Assembly: GCA_964471945.1 (NCBI GenBank)
Contig: CAYYIJ010000005.1
Coordinates: forward strand, 1 to 48,612
Length of the DNA: 48,612 nt
From: JASEHD01 sp964471945
GTDB lineage: Bacteria > Bacteroidota > Ignavibacteria > UBA10030 > SZUA-254
Direction of reading: 5' to 3'
The translations under genes were made by a program, and so were the position numbers. Positions 8,094-16,552 of this stretch are shown piece after piece. The notes below the pieces were generated by a model. It ran no database searches. It saw nothing but the letters and a program-made list of their open reading frames with translations, and was not told the DNA's origin. Positions within the stretch are counted from its first letter, which is position 1; every line of letters starts with the position of its first letter.

Positions 8094-8489
8094 TTACCAA
8101 ACATTACAAAGAATTTCACCACCTACATTTTGTTTCTGCGCATCTTTATCGGTCATAATTCCTTTAGACGTCGAAATAATCGAAATACCTAAGCCATTCA
8201 ATACACGTGGGATTTCATTAACAGACTTGTAAGTACGGCGTCCAGGTTTACTGACTCGAGTAATTCCGGTGATTGCAGATATTCCATCGTTATATCTTAA
8301 ATTTATGCGGAGTATTCCTTGCTTCATATCGTTTATCTCTGTGAAGCCAGCGATAAATTTTTGTTCAATAAGGATTTTTGTAACTTCACGCTTTAAATAT
8401 GAAGCTGGTATATCAACTCGCTTATGGTGAGCGCGAATAGAATTACGAATTCGTGTTAGGTAATCTGAGATTGGATCTGTTGTATTCAT
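8094..8489 (-). CDS. rpsH: 30S ribosomal protein S8
   Basis: S8 binds the central domain of 16S rRNA early in assembly and represses the spc operon in E. coli. The 131-residue protein shows TDPISDYLTRIRNS at the start, the middle block TRVSKPGRRTYKSVNEIPRV and the closing LGISIISTSKGIMTDKDA...GGEILCNVW. It starts at ATG 15 nt after rpsN and stops 17 nt before rplF. No obvious S8-binding mimic was identified near rplE. Confidence 0.98.
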   Translation of the reverse strand: MNTTDPISDYLTRIRNSIRAHHKRVDIPASYLKREVTKILIEQKFIAGFTEINDMKQGILRINLRYNDGISAITGITRVSKPGRRTYKSVNEIPRVLNGLGISIISTSKGIMTDKDAQKQNVGGEILCNVW

Positions 8490-8504
8490 AATATTTTGAT
8501 ATCC

Positions 8505-8690
8505 TTACCAGCTCGCTTTTAATATACCTGGAATTTTACCGTCCAGAGCTAACTTACGAAAACACAATCGGCAGATTCCAAATTTTCGTAAGTACCCGCG
8601 GGGTCTTCCACATATACTACAACGGTGGTGTTTTTGTATTTTATACTTTGGCGTTTTCTTTGCCTTAACTACCATTGCTAATCGAGCCAA
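8505..8690 (-). CDS. rpsN: 30S ribosomal protein S14, zinc type (type Z)
   Basis: This is the short 61-residue zinc form of S14, with cysteines C24, C27, C40 and C43 (CSIC and CRLC pairs) and the usual ending PGILKASW. The start is TTG at 8688-8690, with AGGAGA 6-7 nt upstream. The only later ATG (codon 6) would leave that ribosome site too far away and remove the MARLAM start. It follows rplE by 33 nt and precedes rpsH by 15 nt. Confidence 0.95.
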   Translation of the reverse strand: MARLAMVVKAKKTPKYKIQKHHRCSICGRPRGYLRKFGICRLCFRKLALDGKIPGILKASW

Positions 8691-8723
8691 ATTATTTCTC
8701 CTGTTATTTTATATATATTTCTA

Positions 8724-9359
8724 TTAATCAATCTTTTCCTGACGTTTTTCGAAGGGCATTCCAAGCTCTTTAAGAAGCATATACCCTTCTTGATCTGTGT
8801 TTGCGGTAGTAACAAATGTTATATCCATTCCGAAAACTTTACTTACTTTATCAACATCAATTTCGGGAAAAATAATATGTTCTTTAACACCCACTGTATA
8901 ACATCCACGCCCATCGAAGGATTTGTCAGAGAAACCTCTGAAATCCCGGATACGTGGAACCGCTACGCTGATAAAGCGATCCATGAATTCATACATTCGT
9001 TTATCGTGCAATGTTACTCGAACACCGATTGATAAACCCTCACGCAATTTAAAATTAGAGATTGCTTTCTTAGCTTTAGTTATCACTGCCTTTTGACCAA
9101 TTATTATCTCCAAATCTTTCACTACCGAATCGAGAAGTTTTGGGTCCTGTGCCGCTTGTCCAACACCTACGTTAATACATATCTTTTCAAGCTTTGGAAC
9201 CTGCATTATGTTTTTATATTTGAACTGATTCATCAGTGTAGGTGTAACATTCTTCTTATAGTAATCAACTAACCGCGGAATCACCCCAGCTTCATGTTTT
9301 TGAGTTTGAGGTTGTTTCGATGTTGCCATTTCTACTTTTTTTGATTTTTCTTTTCCCAT
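8724..9359 (-). CDS. rplE: 50S ribosomal protein L5
   Basis: L5 binds 5S rRNA and contacts P-site tRNA. The core from about residue 30 is typical (PRLVDYYKKNVTPTLMNQF, MQVPKLEKICINVGVG, then FRGFSDKSFDGRGCYTVGV). The frame extends 16 codons upstream into rplX. I placed the start at ATG 9357-9359, giving 211 residues with a Lys-rich N-terminal tail of about 30 residues not seen in the usual 180-residue L5. An internal ATG at 9327-9329 is an alternative and neither has a strong ribosome site. The gap to rplX is 16 nt. Confidence 0.94.
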   Translation of the reverse strand: MGKEKSKKVEMATSKQPQTQKHEAGVIPRLVDYYKKNVTPTLMNQFKYKNIMQVPKLEKICINVGVGQAAQDPKLLDSVVKDLEIIIGQKAVITKAKKAISNFKLREGLSIGVRVTLHDKRMYEFMDRFISVAVPRIRDFRGFSDKSFDGRGCYTVGVKEHIIFPEIDVDKVSKVFGMDITFVTTANTDQEGYMLLKELGMPFEKRQEKID

Positions 9360-9375
9360 ATTTTTTTTCTTTAGT

Positions 9376-9699
9376 TTAGAACATCTCTTCACAATTTCTA
9401 CACACACGCATTGAATGTGTACGCCCTGAGGATATATCTTTCACAGCTTTATGTCCTATCCGTGAAGGCTTACTACATTTAGGACAGATAACCATTACAT
9501 TTGAGGCACTGATGGGTGCTTCTTTTTGCACGATTCCGCCCTGAGGGTTTTTTTGTGAGCGCCTTGTATGGCGCTTTATTATATTTACACCCTCGATAAT
9601 AACTCGATAATCATCACGAAATATTTTTAAAACTTTGCCGGTTTTCCCTTTTGCATTGCCGGCTATAACCGTTACGTTATCATTTTTATGAATGTTCAT
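9376..9699 (-). CDS. rplX: 50S ribosomal protein L24
   Basis: L24 is an assembly-initiating protein at the tunnel exit. The 107-residue product has the KOW segment (NDNVTVIAGNAKGKTGKVLK), the IIEGVNIIKRHTRRSQKNPQGG signature and a C-terminal zinc-ribbon-like pair (CPKC and CRNC) common in many bacterial L24 proteins. It starts at ATG, 16 nt after rplN and 16 nt before rplE. Confidence 0.97.
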   Translation of the reverse strand: MNIHKNDNVTVIAGNAKGKTGKVLKIFRDDYRVIIEGVNIIKRHTRRSQKNPQGGIVQKEAPISASNVMVICPKCSKPSRIGHKAVKDISSGRTHSMRVCRNCEEMF

Positions 9700-9715
9700 A
9701 ATAAATTCATTTTCC

Positions 9716-10084
9716 TTACAAAACCTCTGGTGCTAAAGAGATAATTTTCATGTAATTTTTTTCCCGTAACTCACGAGCGACCGGTCCGAATATGCGCGTT
9801 CCCCGAGGCTCACCTTGAGCGTTTAATAAAACAGCTGCGTTTTCATCGAAACGAATAAATGAACCATCATTCCTTCGTGTCTCTTTCTTTGTTCGAACTA
9901 TTACCGCACGTGATACTTCACCCTTCTTAACCCCGGCACCGGGGATTGCGCTTTTTACAGACACTACAATAACATCACCGACACCGGCATATCTGCGTTC
10001 GTGCCCACCCAGAACGCGTATGCATCGAACTTTTTTTGCTCCAGAATTGTCAGCAACAATGAGATTAGTTTCTTCTTGAATCAT
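9716..10084 (-). CDS. rplN: 50S ribosomal protein L14
   Basis: L14 lies at the subunit interface. It is 122 residues long, the family norm. It begins MIQEETNLIVADNSGAKKVR and contains VIVVSVKSAIPGAGVKKGEV and RFDENAAVLLNAQGEPRGTR. It ends with the conserved ARELREKNYMKIISLAPEVL. It starts at ATG 15 nt after rpsQ. Confidence 0.98.
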   Translation of the reverse strand: MIQEETNLIVADNSGAKKVRCIRVLGGHERRYAGVGDVIVVSVKSAIPGAGVKKGEVSRAVIVRTKKETRRNDGSFIRFDENAAVLLNAQGEPRGTRIFGPVARELREKNYMKIISLAPEVL

Positions 10085-10099
10085 AAGATACTCTTACGT

Positions 10100-10360
10100 T
10101 TATTTTGCTTTCTCGACTATTTCAATTAAGCGCCAATGCTTACGATTACTTAGCGGACGTGTTTCCATAATTTTTACAAGATCGCCAACTCCAGTTTGCT
10201 GCATTTCATCATGCACCATTAATCTCGTTGTGCGAATGTAATATTTTTTATAAATTGAATGTGGTACTTTTCTTCCAATCGCAACTATAATGCTCTTCTG
10301 CATTTTCTTACTAACTACACGTCCAAGCCTTATTTTGCGTTGAGTTGTTCTTTCGGACAT
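10100..10360 (-). CDS. rpsQ: 30S ribosomal protein S17
   Basis: S17 is a primary 16S rRNA-binding OB-fold protein. The 86-residue product shows RKIRLGRVVSKKMQKSIIVA, the HSIYKKYYIRTTRLMVHDE block and DLVKIMETRPLSNRKHWRL. It starts at ATG 21 nt after rpmC and 15 nt before rplN, the expected rplP-rpmC-rpsQ-rplN order. Confidence 0.98.
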   Translation of the reverse strand: MSERTTQRKIRLGRVVSKKMQKSIIVAIGRKVPHSIYKKYYIRTTRLMVHDEMQQTGVGDLVKIMETRPLSNRKHWRLIEIVEKAK

Positions 10361-10381
10361 ATTCTTTCTCTATCTGTTTAT

Positions 10382-10615
10382 TTATTTATCGGCGTTTTTT
10401 TGTGTAATATCTTGATCTTTTTCTTTTGTAATCGTTTTTTCACGCAGTACAGTTTTCATACGCGCAATATCACGCCGCACAGATCTAATTTTTATCGGAC
10501 TTTCTAACTGGCTCGTTGCTTTTTGAAACTTCAAATGAACGAAATTTTCTTCCTCATCTTTTATTCGTTTTCGCAATTCTTCTTCTTGTAATTCTCTTAC
10601 TTCAAAAACTTTCAT
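10382..10615 (-). CDS. rpmC: 50S ribosomal protein L29
   Basis: L29 lies beside the peptide exit and forms part of the SRP/trigger-factor docking site. The 77-residue product is a helical hairpin (ELQEEELRKRIKDEEENFVH, then RRDIARMKTVLREK) with a charged C-terminal tail. The frame is open two codons upstream to a TTG. I preferred ATG 10613-10615 because AGGA lies 8 nt before it and would be too close to the TTG. It follows rplP by 17 nt. Confidence 0.95.
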   Translation of the reverse strand: MKVFEVRELQEEELRKRIKDEEENFVHLKFQKATSQLESPIKIRSVRRDIARMKTVLREKTITKEKDQDITQKNADK

Positions 10616-10632
10616 GTGCAATATCCTATCTA

Positions 10633-11055
10633 TCAGTTACCTGTGTACGAATGTCTAACGACTAATTTAGTTTTAATCGGAAGTTTATGTGCTGCAATAT
10701 TCATTGCTTCTTCGGCAGTTTTTCGTTTTATTCCACCCAGCTCAAACATAATCGTTCCTGGTTTTACAACAGCGACCCAGAATTCGGGTGCACCTTTTCC
10801 GCTGCCCATGCGTGTCTCGGCAGGTTTTTTTGTTACGGATTTATCCGGAAATATTCGAATCCATACTCTTCCTTCACGTTTCATCAATCGAGTTAATGCT
10901 ACGCGTGCCGCTTCAATCTGACGTTGTGTAATCCAAGCTGGTTCAAGCGCTTTTAAACCAAAATCACCAAATGCTACGGTAAAACCTCGAGTAGCTTTTC
11001 CTCTCATGCGCCCTCGCTGTACTTTTCTATATTTAACTCTTTTTGGTAACAACAT
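10633..11055 (-). CDS. rplP: 50S ribosomal protein L16
   Basis: L16 sits near the peptidyl-transferase centre and the A-site tRNA elbow. The 140-residue product begins MLLPKRVKYRKVQRGRMRGK. It contains the arginine-rich EAARVALTRLMKREGRVWIR and MGSGKGAPEFWVAVVKPGTI, both hallmarks of the family. It starts at ATG 20 nt after rpsC and 17 nt before rpmC. Confidence 0.98.
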   Translation of the reverse strand: MLLPKRVKYRKVQRGRMRGKATRGFTVAFGDFGLKALEPAWITQRQIEAARVALTRLMKREGRVWIRIFPDKSVTKKPAETRMGSGKGAPEFWVAVVKPGTIMFELGGIKRKTAEEAMNIAAHKLPIKTKLVVRHSYTGN

Positions 11056-11075
11056 ATTTCAATCTTAGTATAAAA

Positions 11076-11714
11076 TTATTTTGAATATTGATCCAGAATT
11101 TCACCACGACAAATCCATACTTTAACACCGATAGCGCCGTAGATGGTCTGTGCTGTTGCCTGAGCATAGTCGATATCAGCACGCAGAGTGTGAAGCGGTA
11201 TTCGACCTTCTTTATATTGCTCGGTTCTTGCAATTTCTGCCCCACCCAACCTGCCACTGCACATTACACGTATGCCTGCTCCTCCCATTCGCATTGCTGA
11301 GGTCATTGTCATTTTCATCGCACGTCTGAAAGACATCCGTCCTTCGAGTTGGATAGCAATATTTTCAGCTACTAAGTACGCATCGAGCTCGGGCCGTTTT
11401 ATTTCATGTATTAATATTTTTACTTCTTTATTAGTTATTTGTTTTAATTCTTCTTCCAATTGGGTAATTTCTTTACCACTTCGTCCAATTACAATACCCG
11501 GTCTTGATGTATGGATAGTGAGAACGGCACGCTTGGACGTCCGATCAATTAATATTTTTGATATACCTGCTTTTTTCAGCCGGTTCTGTATGTAGCTTCT
11601 GACTTTTAAGTCTTCTTGCAGCTTTGAAGCAAAATCTCTATCGTCGTACCAGTTCGAGTCCCATGTTCTTATGACTCCAATACGAAAACCAATTGGATGA
11701 ACTTTTTGTCCCAA
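11076..11714 (-). CDS. rpsC: 30S ribosomal protein S3
   Basis: S3 forms part of the mRNA entry tunnel and its helicase activity. The 212-residue product has the N-terminal GQKVHPIGFRIGVIRTWDSN, a KH domain (RPGIVIGRSGKEITQLEEEL) and the C-terminal domain with RRAMKMTMTSAMRMGGAGIR. The start is TTG at 11712-11714, with AGGAG 5-6 nt upstream. It encodes the universally conserved MGQKVHP beginning, so no ATG alternative is needed. It lies 8 nt after rplV. Confidence 0.97.
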   Translation of the reverse strand: MGQKVHPIGFRIGVIRTWDSNWYDDRDFASKLQEDLKVRSYIQNRLKKAGISKILIDRTSKRAVLTIHTSRPGIVIGRSGKEITQLEEELKQITNKEVKILIHEIKRPELDAYLVAENIAIQLEGRMSFRRAMKMTMTSAMRMGGAGIRVMCSGRLGGAEIARTEQYKEGRIPLHTLRADIDYAQATAQTIYGAIGVKVWICRGEILDQYSK

Positions 11715-11722
11715 GTATTCTC

Positions 11723-12127
11723 CTATTTTTCTTTCTGTTCTTTATTTATTTGTTTAGTTTTTCGAGCTTGTTTCTTATTCAATTCTTGACGGGCAACTAT
11801 TATTGTAAGATGGTTCGAACGTTTTAACATCCTGTATGCCCGCCCCATTGGTGCCGGGAGCATTCGCTTCATCGTGGGGCCACCATCAACATATGCTTTT
11901 TTAATGTAAAGCGTTTCATTATCAACACGACCACCTTCATCTTTATTTTGCAAATTCGATATGGCTGAACGTAATACTTTCTCGGCAATTTTAGATGCAT
12001 GTTTTGGTGAAAAATGTAATATATTAATTGCTTCAGGGACCGACTTTCCGCGTATCAAATCTATCACCAATCGCATTTTACGGGGTGATGAACTTATATA
12101 ACGATTTATGGATTTTGCTTCCAACAT
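11723..12127 (-). CDS. rplV: 50S ribosomal protein L22
   Basis: L22 binds 23S rRNA, and its beta-hairpin lines the exit tunnel, a macrolide-resistance site. The 134-residue product has the start RYISSSPRKMRLVIDLIRGK and the hairpin region ending MLPAPMGRAYRMLKRSNHLT. A lysine-rich C-terminal extension makes it longer than the 110-residue E. coli protein. It starts at ATG only 2 nt after rpsS. Confidence 0.98.
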   Translation of the reverse strand: MLEAKSINRYISSSPRKMRLVIDLIRGKSVPEAINILHFSPKHASKIAEKVLRSAISNLQNKDEGGRVDNETLYIKKAYVDGGPTMKRMLPAPMGRAYRMLKRSNHLTIIVARQELNKKQARKTKQINKEQKEK

Positions 12128-12129
12128 AT

Positions 12130-12417
12130 TTATCCTCCACTCGTGGTTGATTCGCTTTTCAAGCCCGGATGAGCGCGGAAAATACGAGTTGGCGCAAATT
12201 CACCAAGTTTATGCCCGACCATACCTTCATGAATGTAAACGGGAATAAATTTATTTCCGTTATGCACTGCGAATGTATGACCGACAAATTCAGGTGTAAT
12301 AGTCGATGAACGTGCCCAGGTTTTTATTACTTTTTTCTGATTTGACCTGACGACCGCTTCAATCTTTTTTTGAAGTTTTGGATCGACATACGGTCCTTTT
12401 TTTATTGAACGACTCAT
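12130..12417 (-). CDS. rpsS: 30S ribosomal protein S19
   Basis: S19 forms a complex with S13 in the 30S head. The 95-residue product starts MSRSIKKGPYVDPKLQKKIE. It has the conserved TWARSSTITPEFVGHTFAVH and GEFAPTRIFRAHPG and a short serine/threonine-rich end. It starts at ATG 35 nt after rplB and stops 2 nt before rplV. Confidence 0.98.
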   Translation of the reverse strand: MSRSIKKGPYVDPKLQKKIEAVVRSNQKKVIKTWARSSTITPEFVGHTFAVHNGNKFIPVYIHEGMVGHKLGEFAPTRIFRAHPGLKSESTTSGG

Positions 12418-12452
12418 ATTCTCTTTAAAATTTTCGATTATTAAATATTATA

Positions 12453-13280
12453 CTATCTTCGCCGTTTTACAATGTATTTTTCTGATTTTATTTTTTTATG
12501 GCGAGTTTTTTTACCCTTGGTATGCCAACCCCAAGGCGATACTGGATGCGGGTTCCCTTGCGGGGATTTTCCTTCACCACCGCCATGTGGATGATCGACA
12601 GGGTTTTGGACAACTCCACGAGATTGTGGACGAATACCTAACCAACGTGATCTACCTGCCTTACCGAGACTAATATTTTCGTGATCTAAGTTACTGACTG
12701 TTCCTATAGTTGCATAACATTCGGCCGGAAAATTTCTAATTTCTCCCGAAGGCATTCGTAATTGCGCGAATTCACCTTCTTTTGCCATCAACTGAATCGA
12801 GGAGCCAGCACTTCTGCCTATTTGACCGCCTTTACCTTTTTTAAGTTCAACGTTGTGGATGAACGTTCCAACTGGAATATTCGTGATAGGCAACGAGTTT
12901 CCATTTTTAATTTCTGCGTTCGGTCCCGATGATACTAGCTCACCTATTTTCAAACCATCTGGAGCAAGTATATACCGCTTTTCACCATCCTTGAATTGTA
13001 TAAGCGCAATTCGTGCAGTTCGATTCGGGTCATACTCGATTGAAGTAACTTTTGCATCCATTCCGTGTTTACCACGTTTGAAGTCGATGATCCGATAAAA
13101 TCTCTTATGCCCACCTCCACGATGCCTTGACGTAATGTGACCATTTGTGTTTCTCCCCCCTGAGCGTTTTAATGGTTCGATGAGTGATTTTTCTGGTTTC
13201 ATCTTTGTTATTTCATCGAACGTTGGAACGGTCATCCACCTTGATCCTGGCGTATTCGGTTTTAATATTTTAATACCCAT
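12453..13280 (-). CDS. rplB: 50S ribosomal protein L2
   Basis: L2 is needed for subunit association and peptidyl transfer. The 275-residue protein has the N-terminal OB-like domain (HITSRHRGGGHKRFYRIIDF) and the SH3-like domain. The catalytic-region motif NPVDHPHGGGEGKSPQGNPH contains the conserved histidine homologous to E. coli H229. It ends with the basic KYIVKRRR. It starts at ATG 18 nt after rplW and stops 35 nt before rpsS. Confidence 0.98.
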   Translation of the reverse strand: MGIKILKPNTPGSRWMTVPTFDEITKMKPEKSLIEPLKRSGGRNTNGHITSRHRGGGHKRFYRIIDFKRGKHGMDAKVTSIEYDPNRTARIALIQFKDGEKRYILAPDGLKIGELVSSGPNAEIKNGNSLPITNIPVGTFIHNVELKKGKGGQIGRSAGSSIQLMAKEGEFAQLRMPSGEIRNFPAECYATIGTVSNLDHENISLGKAGRSRWLGIRPQSRGVVQNPVDHPHGGGEGKSPQGNPHPVSPWGWHTKGKKTRHKKIKSEKYIVKRRR

Positions 13281-13298
13281 ATTTACTTCTCTTCTTTA

Positions 13299-13589
13299 TC
13301 AAACGTTGGTAAAAAGATCAATCTTATCGCCTGCTTTTAGCTTAACGATGGCTTTCTTGAAATGAGATGTTTTACCTTCAAACCTGCCGCGTCGAGTCAT
13401 TTGTGTTTTTGATTTGCCTTTAAAATTCATGGTACGAACTTTTGTCACAGTAACTTTAAATTTATTTTCTATTGCTTTTGCAATTTCAATTTTGTTAGCA
13501 TTAAGTTTAACCTCGAAGGCGTACACACCTTTATCTTGAAGAGTCGATATCTTCTCGGTAACGATCGGACGATATATTATGCCGGTCAT
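13299..13589 (-). CDS. rplW: 50S ribosomal protein L23
   Basis: L23 lies at the tunnel exit and docks trigger factor and SRP. The 96-residue product has IYRPIVTEKISTLQDKGVYA and the RRGRFEGKTSHFKKAIVKL end. Its ATG overlaps the rplD stop codon by 4 nt (ATGA at 13586-13589), so the two are probably translationally coupled. The rplB start lies 18 nt downstream. Confidence 0.97.
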   Translation of the reverse strand: MTGIIYRPIVTEKISTLQDKGVYAFEVKLNANKIEIAKAIENKFKVTVTKVRTMNFKGKSKTQMTRRGRFEGKTSHFKKAIVKLKAGDKIDLFTNV

Positions 13590-14227
13590 AGCTGTTTTTT
13601 TTCTTTAAATGATTTTACTAAAACTTCTATTGCACTTTTTTGTATTAAGAGCATTTTATTATTCAATATCTCATACGTGGATGCTTTGGAGGCTTCAAGA
13701 ATATTCAATGTCGGGATATTACGCCCAGCCTTCCAAATCGACTCCTCTGTTTTAGGCACAAGTAATAATGTTTTCTTTTTGGTTAGCCCAAGTGCTGTTA
13801 GAATTGATTGCATCTCTTTTGTTTTTGGAGTATCAAAAGAAAAATCTTCTATTATTTTAATAGCTGTGTCTTTTGCTTTATAGCTTAATGCAGATTTTCG
13901 TGCTAATTGTTTTATTTGTTGAGGAAGCTTCGTTGAATAATCACGAGGTACAGGTCCAAAAATCGTTCCACCACCTTTCCACAATGGTGATCGGGCAGCA
14001 CCAATTCTTGCCCGACCGGTGTGTTTCTGCTTCCACAATTTTTTTCCACTACCACGTACTTCACCGTATGTTTTTGTTTTATGAGTACCCTGTCTTTGGT
14101 TAGCAAGGTATGTTGTAACAGATTGATATATCGCATGGTCATTTGGCGTAATTGCAAAGACACCTGGCGCAAGAATAATTTTCTCGCCGCTCAAGGAGCC
14201 ATCTTTTTTATATACTTCAAGTTCCAT
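13586..14227 (-). CDS. rplD: 50S ribosomal protein L4
   Basis: L4 lines the exit tunnel with a long loop. In E. coli it also represses the S10 operon through a leader upstream of rpsJ. The 213-residue product has the tunnel loop signature RQGTHKTKTYGEVRGSGKKL, then QKHTGRARIGAARSPLWKGG, and the C-terminal Rossmann-like domain. It starts at ATG 12 nt after rplC and ends in a 4-nt overlap with rplW. Confidence 0.97.
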   Translation of the reverse strand: MELEVYKKDGSLSGEKIILAPGVFAITPNDHAIYQSVTTYLANQRQGTHKTKTYGEVRGSGKKLWKQKHTGRARIGAARSPLWKGGGTIFGPVPRDYSTKLPQQIKQLARKSALSYKAKDTAIKIIEDFSFDTPKTKEMQSILTALGLTKKKTLLLVPKTEESIWKAGRNIPTLNILEASKASTYEILNNKMLLIQKSAIEVLVKSFKEKKQL

Positions 14228-14239
14228 AATTGTATTATC

Positions 14240-14869
14240 TTATTTTTTTTCTTTCAGAATCTCGACATAGCTATTATTAAATCCGGGTATTGAGCCGCTT
14301 ATCAGTACGAGGTTTGATTCTGGAATGATTTGCACTACACGCAGATTTTTTACCGTGATTCGTTCACCACCCATACGTCCGGCCATTCTTTGACCTTTGA
14401 ATACCCTTGAAGGATATGAACTTGAACCAATAGAGCCGGGAGCGCGTACGCGATCACTCTGCCCATGCGTTCTGGAACCACCACCGAAATGATGACGCTT
14501 AACAACACCTTGGAAACCTCGTCCCTTCGATGTTCCAGAGACAGAAACTTGATCTCCTTTGGAAAAGAGGGTTTCAATTTTGATTTCAGCACCAATCTGA
14601 TAGTTAGAAATATCAAATGTTCTGAATTCACACATTAATTTCTTGGGTGAGACCCCAGCTTTTTTAAAATGTCCGCTTAATGGTTTATTTACCAGCCGCT
14701 CTTTTTTATCTTGAAAACCGAGCTGGATCGCTTCATAACCATCTTTTTCTTTTGTTTTAATCTGAGTAACATAACAAGGACCTGCTTCGATAATAGTGCA
14801 GGGGATTGATTCCCCTTTATCATCGAAGACGCTTGTCATGCCAATCTTTTTTCCAAGAATACCACTCAT
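14240..14869 (-). CDS. rplC: 50S ribosomal protein L3
   Basis: L3 reaches the peptidyl-transferase centre. The 209-residue product begins MSGILGKKIGMTSVFDDKGE and has the central loop motif GRGFQGVVKRHHFGGGSRTH. GQSDRVRAPGSIGSSSYPSR and GRMGGERITVKNLRVV follow. It starts at ATG. The 93-nt gap to rpsJ upstream is long for this operon and holds only weak hairpin potential (CCCC at 14931-14934 against GGGG on the minus strand near 14913), so no regulator site is claimed. Confidence 0.98.
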   Translation of the reverse strand: MSGILGKKIGMTSVFDDKGESIPCTIIEAGPCYVTQIKTKEKDGYEAIQLGFQDKKERLVNKPLSGHFKKAGVSPKKLMCEFRTFDISNYQIGAEIKIETLFSKGDQVSVSGTSKGRGFQGVVKRHHFGGGSRTHGQSDRVRAPGSIGSSSYPSRVFKGQRMAGRMGGERITVKNLRVVQIIPESNLVLISGSIPGFNNSYVEILKEKK

Positions 14870-14962
14870 TTTTTATTAACTCGAATAAACATATTTCATC
14901 TTCCCCAATGACGAATACCTAAAAAAACACCGGGGTTTAATTGTTATTAAAATATTATTTAA

Positions 14963-15271
14963 TTAAACTTTAATCTCCACATCGACGCCTGCGGGAAGCT
15001 CCAGCTTCATCAACGAATCAACTGTCTTATTTGACGAGTTTAGAATGTCGATTAGGCGCTTATGGGATCGCATCTCGAACTGTTCGCGCGATTTTTTATC
15101 TACATTAGGAGAGCGCAACACTGTATAGAGAGTACGTTTTGTCGGTAAAGGAATTGGACCAGAAACGACCGCACCAGTCGATTTGACCGTCTTAATGATT
15201 TTCTCCGCTGATTTATCGATCAGCGTATGATCATATGATTTTAATTTTATGCGTATCTTTTGTCCAGCCAC
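14963..15271 (-). CDS. rpsJ: 30S ribosomal protein S10 (NusE)
   Basis: S10 acts in the 30S head and, as NusE, joins NusB and NusG in antitermination. The 102-residue product has KIRIKLKSYDHTLIDKSAEK, then GPIPLPTKRTLYTVLRSPNV and REQFEMRSHKRLIDIL. The start is GTG at 15269-15271, giving MAGQKIRIKL, the conserved beginning. It lies 22 nt after tuf and is followed by a 93-nt gap before rplC. Confidence 0.97.
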   Translation of the reverse strand: MAGQKIRIKLKSYDHTLIDKSAEKIIKTVKSTGAVVSGPIPLPTKRTLYTVLRSPNVDKKSREQFEMRSHKRLIDILNSSNKTVDSLMKLELPAGVDVEIKV

Positions 15272-15293
15272 TGGTTTTATTCCTTATCCTTTT

Positions 15294-16505
15294 TTATTGA
15301 AGAATTTTTGTCACAACACCGGCACCAACTGTATGTCCACCCTCACGAATTGCAAATCGTAAACCTTCTTCCATTGCAATCTCGGCAATCAATTCAATTG
15401 ACAGATTATCAACGTTATCACCAGGCATAACCATTTCAGTCCCGGTCGGTAAAGTTGCAACCCCTGTTACGTCTGTTGTCCGGAAATAAAACTGTGGGCG
15501 ATATCCTGTAAAGAATGGTGTGTGCCGTCCACCTTCTTCTTTTTTAAGAACGTAAACCTGACATGTGAATTTTTTGTGCGGTGTGATACTTCCTGGTTTC
15601 GAAACTACCATTCCCCGTTCGAGATCGTTTTTTTCAACACCACGCAACAACAATCCGGCGTTATCACCTGCCTGAACTTCGTCCAACTCCTTCCGGAACA
15701 TCTCAGCACCAGTAATAACAGTTTTTTTATGAGCACCTAAACCGACTACTTCAACATCGTCTCCGACTTTCGCTTTACCACGCTCGACACGCCCAGTACC
15801 AACGGTACCTCTGCCGGTAATCGAAAAAACATCTTCGATTGGCATCAAGAATGGTTTATCGACTTCACGCTTCGGAAGAGGAATGTAAGAATCTACAGCT
15901 TCCATTAAATTGAATATACATTTGAATGCTGGATCATCAATTTTCGAATCTGTAGCCATTGCCCGCTCCATAGCTTTTAGCGCACTACCTTGTACTATAG
16001 GAATTTCATCACCCGGAAATTCATATTTTTTCAAGAGATCGCGTAGCTCCATCTCAACCAACTCGATCAATTCAGGATCATCGACCATATCAACTTTGTT
16101 CAAGAATACGACGATTTTAGGAACACCTACTTGTCGAGCTAGCAAAATGTGTTCACGCGTTTGAGGCATAGGGCCATCATTGGCGGCAACTACCAAAATA
16201 GCTCCATCCATTTGTGCTGCACCTGTGATCATGTTCTTAATATAATCTGCATGACCAGGACAGTCAACATGTGCATAATGTCTTTTATCGGTTGCGTACT
16301 CAACATGTGCAACAGCGATAGTGATACCACGTTCACGCTCTTCAGGAGCATTGTCGATGCTATCGAACGTGCGTATTGATGATAATCCTTTCTTGCTCAA
16401 AACCATTGTAATCGCAGCGGTAAGAGTCGTCTTACCGTGATCAATGTGACCAATGGTCCCGACGTTTACGTGCGGTTTGTCTCTTGTAAATTTTTCTTTT
16501 GCCAT
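15294..16505 (-). CDS. tuf: Translation elongation factor EF-Tu
   Basis: EF-Tu carries aminoacyl-tRNA to the ribosomal A site as a GTP complex. The 403-residue protein has all GTPase motifs: GHIDHGKTTL (P-loop), RGITI (switch I threonine), DCPGHADY (switch II), NKVD and GSALKAM. Domains II and III are complete, ending GAGVVTKIL. Switch I reads GITIAVAHVEY, where most bacterial proteins have N-T or A-T-A at these positions. It is the only tuf in the window, placed after fusA as in the str operon. The second usual site, beside the tRNA-Thr/Trp cluster, has none. Confidence 0.98.
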   Translation of the reverse strand: MAKEKFTRDKPHVNVGTIGHIDHGKTTLTAAITMVLSKKGLSSIRTFDSIDNAPEERERGITIAVAHVEYATDKRHYAHVDCPGHADYIKNMITGAAQMDGAILVVAANDGPMPQTREHILLARQVGVPKIVVFLNKVDMVDDPELIELVEMELRDLLKKYEFPGDEIPIVQGSALKAMERAMATDSKIDDPAFKCIFNLMEAVDSYIPLPKREVDKPFLMPIEDVFSITGRGTVGTGRVERGKAKVGDDVEVVGLGAHKKTVITGAEMFRKELDEVQAGDNAGLLLRGVEKNDLERGMVVSKPGSITPHKKFTCQVYVLKKEEGGRHTPFFTGYRPQFYFRTTDVTGVATLPTGTEMVMPGDNVDNLSIELIAEIAMEEGLRFAIREGGHTVGAGVVTKILQ

Positions 16506-16552
16506 ATTTAAATCTCCTTATAAGCTGAGATGATTTTGTGATTGATTTAATC

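Noticed and set aside
14870..14962. S10-leader-like regulator between rpsJ and rplC
   Set aside because: Only a weak CCCC/GGGG pairing with a 25-nt loop is seen, and the known L4 leader lies upstream of rpsJ, not downstream.
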